Part shown: positions 32,715 through 33,917 of the stretch, in pieces
How the letters are laid out: each line of letters starts with the position of its first letter
Numbering within the stretch: position 1 is the stretch's first letter
Source: Isoptericola halalbus
GTDB lineage: Bacteria > Actinomycetota > Actinomycetes > Actinomycetales > Cellulomonadaceae
Assembly (NCBI GenBank): GCA_009663185.1
Contig: VJZX01000028.1
Coordinates: 4,996 to 38,912 of the forward strand
DNA length: 33,917 nt
Direction: 5' to 3'
Notes under the pieces: generated by a model
What the model was told of the DNA's origin: nothing
The model's input: only the letters and a program-made list of their open reading frames with translations
Databases searched by the model: none
Position numbers and translations under genes: made by a program

Positions 32715-33620
32715 ATGCCGAATCCAGCTTCCCGCGCAGAGCCTCGTGTGCGGCTTCCCGGGCCTGCGACCGTGCGGGTGATCACCGACTCGACTGCGTG
32801 CATGCCGGAGACCGGACTACCCGCTTCCGCGGTGCCCGTCGTCGTGCCGCTGCTCGTGCTCGCGGGCGACGACGAGCGGCGCGAGGGTGTCGAGATCAGC
32901 CCGGAAGAGGTGGCGCTCCGCATCGCCGCGGGGGAGCGGCTCACGACGTCGCAGCCTCCGCCGGCCGACTTCCTCGCGGCGTTCCGCGCGGCCGCCGACG
33001 ACGGCGCGCGCGCCGTCGTGTCGGTGCACCTGTCCGGTGAGCTCTCCGGCACCGTTGCCGCGGCCGAGCACGCGGGACATCGAGCGATGCTCCCGGTGCG
33101 TGTCGTCGACTCGCGCACGGTCGCGATGGCGCTCGGCTTCGCGGCGACCGAGGCGGCCAGGTGCGCCGCCGCGGGTCACGACGCCGCGCACGTCGCGGCG
33201 CGCGCGGGCGAGGTCGCGCGCTCGAGCGAGACCGTGTTCCTGGTCGAGTCGCTGGATCACCTGCGGCGAGGCGGTCGCCTCTCGGCCCCGGTCGCCGCGC
33301 TCGGAACGGCCCTCGGCGTGCGCCCGATCCTCGGGGTCAGGGACGGGCGCATCGAGCTGCTGCAGCGCGTGCGCACCCGGGCCGCCGCGATCGACCGCCT
33401 CGTCGAGCGCGTCGTGCGGCGCGCCGACGAGCTCGAGCGCCCGGGCGTCGCCGTACACCATCTCGGCGTGCCCGAACGTGCCGAGGCCGTGGCTCAGACG
33501 CTGCGCGAGCGGACCGGGGCCGACGTCGTGGTGACACCCGTGAGCGCGGTGCTGGGCGCGCACGCCGGGCCGGGGGCGCTCGCGGTCGTGGTCGCCGAGC
33601 TCGGCGGCCACACGCACTGA
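32715..33620 (+). CDS. DegV family fatty-acid-binding protein
   Basis: 301-residue DegV/EDD-fold protein. The opening VRVITDSTACMP, the block LTTSQPPPADFLAAF, VVSVHLSGELSGT and VESLDHLRRGGRLS match the family, which binds a fatty acid; some members (FakB) present it to a fatty-acid kinase, but no fakA gene is nearby. ATG 32715 is chosen because of the -10-like box 9 nt upstream; GTG 32706 in frame directly abuts that box and is less likely. In many actinobacteria degV lies between leuS and comEA; here about 11 kb separates it from leuS. Confidence 0.92.
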   Translation: MPNPASRAEPRVRLPGPATVRVITDSTACMPETGLPASAVPVVVPLLVLAGDDERREGVEISPEEVALRIAAGERLTTSQPPPADFLAAFRAAADDGARAVVSVHLSGELSGTVAAAEHAGHRAMLPVRVVDSRTVAMALGFAATEAARCAAAGHDAAHVAARAGEVARSSETVFLVESLDHLRRGGRLSAPVAALGTALGVRPILGVRDGRIELLQRVRTRAAAIDRLVERVVRRADELERPGVAVHHLGVPERAEAVAQTLRERTGADVVVTPVSAVLGAHAGPGALAVVVAELGGHTH

Positions 33621-33719
33621 CGACACCCCCGACCGCCGCGCCGCCGTCTGAGCCCGCCCCCAGGTAGGCGACGTCCACAGCCGGCCCGTCGCGGCGGCCG
33701 CGGCGTGCGCGGGCGGGCC

Positions 33720-33725
33720 TAGCGT
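33720..33725 (+). promoter_or_regulatory. -10-like box of the final gene (leaderless)
   Basis: TAGCGT lies 7 nt before GTG 33733, repeating the geometry seen at leuS and glgP. The 112-nt spacer after degV shows only GC-rich sequence and no convincing terminator. Confidence 0.45.
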
Positions 33726-33732
33726 CGCGCCC

Positions 33733-33917
33733 GTGAGCACGACGTCTCCCTTCCCGCCCGTACCACAGCCGACCGCGCCGCCCGGCGCCACTCCCGGCGG
33801 CGAGCTGGACGACGCCGTGGCTCGGCTGCACGCCGCCCGGTCGGCGGCCCCGGCGGCCCCGGCGGCTCCTGCGGCGCCCGCCGGGCCTGAGCACGCCGAC
33901 GACGAGCTCGCCGCGCG
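33733..33917 (+). CDS. Start of an unidentified gene, possibly comEA-like, cut by window edge
   Basis: Open frame from GTG 33733 to the window end (61 complete codons). It begins MSTTSPFPPVPQP, then GELDDAVARLHAARSA, then an alanine-proline repeat (APAAPAAPAAPAAP). No domain is visible yet. The position after degV, and the RLHA-type N-terminal helix followed by low-complexity sequence, would suit an actinobacterial ComEA helix-hairpin-helix DNA-uptake protein. This is a guess from gene order. Confidence 0.45.
   Translation, partial: MSTTSPFPPVPQPTAPPGATPGGELDDAVARLHAARSAAPAAPAAPAAPAGPEHADDELAA

Noticed and set aside
33820-33880. GCGGCCCCG-type tandem repeat at the window end
   Set aside because: It is the coding of an Ala-Pro linker in the last gene, not a CRISPR or regulatory repeat.
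1-33917. CRISPR arrays, tRNA/rRNA genes, insertion sequences, attachment sites
   Set aside because: No spaced direct repeats, cloverleaf sequences, transposase motifs or terminal repeats were recognised on reading both strands.

Overview
The window is very GC-rich, uses many GTG starts, is tightly packed with 4-nt ATGA/GTGA overlaps, and carries several genes whose -10-like TAnnnT box sits 6-9 nt before the start codon (probable leaderless transcripts). With a mycoredoxin remnant, SCO4848-family and DUF2599 proteins, an LigD/Ku repair pair and a leuS...degV...(comEA-like) order, it points to an actinobacterium, most likely Micrococcales (Cellulomonas-like). The genus is an inference.

Layout. 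1-6178: the end of an NAD-dependent epimerase, then a minus-strand run reading ligD, a Xaa-Pro aminopeptidase, a DUF2599 lipoprotein, an ArsR repressor and an SRPBCC protein. 6212-6573: a truncated mycoredoxin overlapping a small SCO4848-family membrane gene. 6600-13053: a divergent LacI repressor and an arabinooligosaccharide locus of binding protein, two permeases and a GH127 beta-L-arabinofuranosidase, with operators between repressor and operon. 13180-18671: ku, a membrane-anchored metallophosphoesterase, a MntR-like metalloregulator, an MFS exporter and a VKOR-family thiol-oxidation protein. 18724-21708: leuS.

21721-28644 holds the main accessory system, a complete jetABCD (Wadjet type I) anti-plasmid SMC operon. 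It begins 12 nt after leuS, and its four genes are joined by 4-nt overlaps. JetC has Walker A, signature and Walker B motifs. JetD has the Toprim-like acidic residues of the nuclease. Just downstream is a decayed FitAB/VapBC toxin-antitoxin locus broken over several frames. Then come glycogen phosphorylase, a convergent PRC-barrel/DUF2382 stress-type protein, degV and the first codons of a possible comEA. In many actinobacteria leuS, degV, comEA and comEC lie close together, so the jet operon, the toxin-antitoxin relic, glgP and the PRC gene look like insertions into that block.

The Wadjet system is a known family, not a new one. The less expected points are its position directly behind leuS, the toxin-antitoxin relic, promoter elements embedded in upstream stop codons, the split ligD/ku arrangement, the truncated redoxin serving as a possible leader cistron, and a multi-pass metallophosphoesterase of unfamiliar architecture. 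No tRNA, rRNA, CRISPR array or intact insertion sequence was seen.
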